A stretch of 8,693 nucleotides of DNA from a bacterium. GTDB taxonomy: Bacteria > Cyanobacteriota > Vampirovibrionia > Obscuribacterales > Obscuribacteraceae. The stretch spans positions 1 through 8,693 of the forward strand of contig JAUIJG010000216.1 of assembly GCA_030431355.1 (NCBI GenBank). The letters are read 5' to 3'. The position numbers were made by a program, and so were the translations under genes. Below, piece after piece: positions 8,301 to 8,693 of this stretch; position 1 is the stretch's first letter, and every line of letters starts with the position of its first letter. The notes under the pieces are model-generated. The model was not told the DNA's origin. It was given only the letters and a program-made list of their open reading frames with translations, and searched no databases.

Positions 8301-8543
8301 ATTGTCAAGCCCGGGCACATCCACTGATCGAACAAAGAGATGGTCGCAGCTCTTCTCTTGCAGAGCCTCGGAGAGGTCGTGCAACACCCCGATTGCGTCC
8401 TGTCTATTTTGTCCCGATTCCAAATTAGATAGAAGCCGATTCAAAAGGTCGAAGGTCTTTTCCGCCCTCGAGCCACTCTCGGGAAGATCCAATATCTCCG
8501 CCACTTCAGGTAGGTCGCCAACTTCCAATCCCGGCTGTGCCAT
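5394..8543 (-). CDS. mmt: Methionine S-methyltransferase homologue, plant MMT-like, with tandem aminotransferase-type domains
   Basis: A protein of 1049 residues with the length and domain order of plant MMT, which transfers a methyl group from SAM to methionine to give S-methylmethionine. (1) The class I methyltransferase (about 80-330) has SAM motif I ELGTGCGWI (119-127), acidic D144 in GLDINP, and GCIPQVL (204-210) at the catalytic-loop position. Nearby segments (DLSNYC, FGLPLIARS, GGRPGP, FERRGF, ADDTDLASLV) match plant MMT as I recall it. (2) Residues about 410-610 look like a decayed aminotransferase domain, with D544 and K580 kept but the Asn and Arg lost. (3) The C-terminal aminotransferase domain (about 680-1049) has N819 (GNPSG), D847 (ADEIF), PLP-lysine K889 (GTSKAF), R897 (GGLRCGF) and R1025. 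The frame is open to 8618 (TTG 8618, ATG 8609), but ATG 8543 has CGGAG 8 bases upstream and is chosen. The gene leads a likely operon with the SDR. MMT homology is strong; the role of the PLP part is open. Confidence 0.92.
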   Translation of the reverse strand: MAQPGLEVGDLPEVAEILDLPESGSRAEKTFDLLNRLLSNLESGQNRQDAIGVLHDLSEALQEKSCDHLFVRSVDVPGLDNPVNLFLTPAVFSPELWGQTFAEGLMKDPDQFESTRVVELGTGCGWISLLLLMKTGVKEVVGLDINPVAVTIARLNAWLNGTTRDGKVLNSKAGVPIVGAFRICQSDLLEDAISQRDEFDHIIGCIPQVLHPGGETEDKPESSIKERDLYDLSNYCFEQGILEDRFGLPLIARSLEQSQLCLKRGGKVTLILGGRPGPDAIKAMFERRGFKSNVVWSRRIPQADDTDLASLVSLEKHHGIKFHFFMSGNSRQSVSAETAVAILRSGREVFHDLIVYQATTRFEGQTFGFVRNLHRMSLDSLRKELDFSRMTEEQMTFLERLTHDFIKQKTLPYPNERGDLSLRARLGKFLRVYCQIPVEDKSLFVAPERGQLLSMISNMVAEEGDTVLLSESLREVYSLLERNSNVKTTWCNDDLSEILEMDEIISPRMVVLSPVQFSSPSSIMLNALFEHARRHPDCWYIIDDSSHFNIGSQLDSNMMLRLASQMDIPQNVVLLYGLIKNIVCPDLELSFLVNAPAQWIDGFDVAAELTYSRIPYPSQLYYEWLFDDLLSFPFPGQIPEAKEHENRREERFRSTFVEASKDPSFAPKPISTSEHADSLIRFDYGEFEHPVPDILVKGLIKGFVEPGSDVLAETVKYRITSYLDLTRRVMVLPDRIALAQGAFPLFGAVIRSMREKLGRAPRVAIPDGSYGPLYPMLIYHGAEVVRIETDAKNGFALGVESLKKLDPKPDLLWLTQPGNPSGILYDSSSVTAILKTCAEREIYLLADEIFFLLSDYRLGDWTPHYLSFGSHLSDPRLSKYVFMVDGTSKAFAAGGLRCGFLVSPDSEWSAMIQSYLEVPPAAILRACDNLYSAFLEEAPHGMLDVGAAREELMIYLNAARRELSENRAALVKLLRKYDLDDGLDTPYRGGLFSIFKLAPHRDALAREKKLLINSGDWSRTGDWSRICFSIPREKFDEGMLRLSDFMNSL
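5473..5503 (-). repeat. 18-base-period direct repeat inside the MMT-like gene
   Basis: CTCCAGTCGCCGG occurs at 5473-5485 and again at 5491-5503, an 18-base period that stays in frame. It encodes GDWSR twice (residues 1015-1019 and 1021-1025). The second copy ends in R1025, the likely substrate-carboxylate arginine of the aminotransferase domain. The repeat is seen directly; whether it is a recent duplication is not established. Confidence 0.75.
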
Positions 8544-8551
8544 CTCAAAAT

Positions 8552-8556
8552 CTCCG
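8552..8556 (-). promoter_or_regulatory. Shine-Dalgarno site of the MMT-like gene
   Basis: On the - strand CGGAG lies 8 bases before the ATG at 8543. It is the best ribosome site among the possible starts; the TTG at 8618 and ATG at 8609 have none. It decides the chosen start. Confidence 0.6.
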
Positions 8557-8576
8557 CATCTTCCAGCAATCCATTG

Positions 8577-8594
8577 ACATCCGCTTTCGGATGT
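8577..8594 (-). promoter_or_regulatory. Perfect 7-bp hairpin in the MMT-like gene leader
   Basis: ACATCCG (8577-8583) and CGGATGT (8588-8594) form a perfect 7-bp stem with a 4-base loop. If translation starts at 8543 it sits in the 5' leader about 33 bases before the start and 20 bases before the ribosome site. It could be an RNA element or an operator palindrome for a dimeric regulator; no T tract follows, so it is not a simple terminator. Confidence 0.4.
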
Positions 8595-8608
8595 AACGTA
8601 CTGATGCA

Positions 8609-8617
8609 TATATACCA
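8609..8617 (-). promoter_or_regulatory. Possible extended -10 promoter of the MMT-like gene
   Basis: On the - strand the bases read TGGTATATA, fitting an extended -10 (TGn plus a TATAAT-like hexamer). No -35 match is seen 16-18 bases upstream. It would start transcription near 8602, giving a leader of about 60 bases that holds the hairpin and the ribosome site. Low support from one element only. Confidence 0.3.
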
Positions 8618-8673
8618 AACAAAAAGAGCGCCTCTGATATCCTATAGAGAATATTTAAGGGATCGATTAGATT

Positions 8674-8693
8674 ATGGCCTCTCGCTGGAGTCA
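8674..8693 (+). CDS. Possible start of a divergent gene, cut by the window end
   Basis: ATG at 8674 opens a frame (MASRWS...) that runs off the window. A possible ribosome site, AAGGGA (8657-8662), precedes it by 11 bases, a little far. The 130 bases between this ATG and the MMT-like start would then be a divergent control region. Only six codons are visible, so product and reality are uncertain. Confidence 0.3.

Noticed and set aside
8574..8604. A + strand promoter with TTGACA at 8574-8579 for the divergent gene.
   Set aside because: No acceptable -10 hexamer lies 16-18 bases downstream, and TTGACA overlaps the arm of the hairpin.
8544..8618. N-terminal extension of 25 residues on the MMT-like protein (TTG 8618 or ATG 8609).
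   Set aside because: No ribosome site precedes either codon, the stretch contains a perfect hairpin and a likely promoter, and it does not look like MMT. ATG 8543 has CGGAG at good spacing.
1..8693. Mobile element, CRISPR array, tRNA or rRNA.
   Set aside because: No transposase or integrase motifs, no terminal repeats, no spaced repeat array and no tRNA-like cloverleaf was seen; the genes fill nearly all the window.

Overview
The window (8693 bases, roughly half G+C by eye) is tightly packed bacterial DNA with short or overlapping gene junctions and no stretch over 150 bases without a gene. It holds four genes on the + strand (1-4506) that converge on two genes on the - strand (4514-8543). 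A further + gene seems to begin at the right edge. No RNA gene, mobile element, CRISPR array or attachment site was seen. The host is uncertain. The membrane protein with two winged-helix-like modules recalls an uncharacterised family I associate with cyanobacteria and plastids. The TPR-plus-membrane protein, the base composition and the gene style would fit a non-photosynthetic cyanobacterial relative (Melainabacteria/Obscuribacterales type). This is inference only.

Left arm (+): the C-terminal 240 residues of an OPT-family peptide or metal-chelate transporter are followed 12 bases later by a 447-residue membrane protein with a duplicated winged-helix-like module. That gene overlaps a MOSC-domain (mARC/YcbX-like) molybdenum-cofactor protein by 14 bases, so the three probably share a transcript. 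After an 86-base gap comes a 507-residue protein of unknown function with cytoplasmic TPR-like repeats, three membrane segments and a large domain between the first and second of them.

Right arm (-): the main item is a three-part protein of about 1049 residues. Its order is class I SAM methyltransferase, a decayed aminotransferase-like domain, and an aminotransferase domain with all main PLP-binding residues. This is the layout of plant methionine S-methyltransferase (MMT), which makes S-methylmethionine (SMM); here it is in an apparently bacterial genome. A short-chain dehydrogenase/reductase follows 13 bases downstream and is probably co-transcribed. A possible extended -10 promoter, a 7-bp leader hairpin and a good Shine-Dalgarno site precede the MMT gene. 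Together they favour a start at 8543 over the longer frame open to 8618.

Working idea: the right arm is a small sulfonium (SMM) module. The methyltransferase makes SMM, the PLP domain may act on SMM or a related amino acid, and the SDR may reduce or oxidise a resulting carbonyl. Only the MMT homology is strongly supported; the rest is hypothesis.
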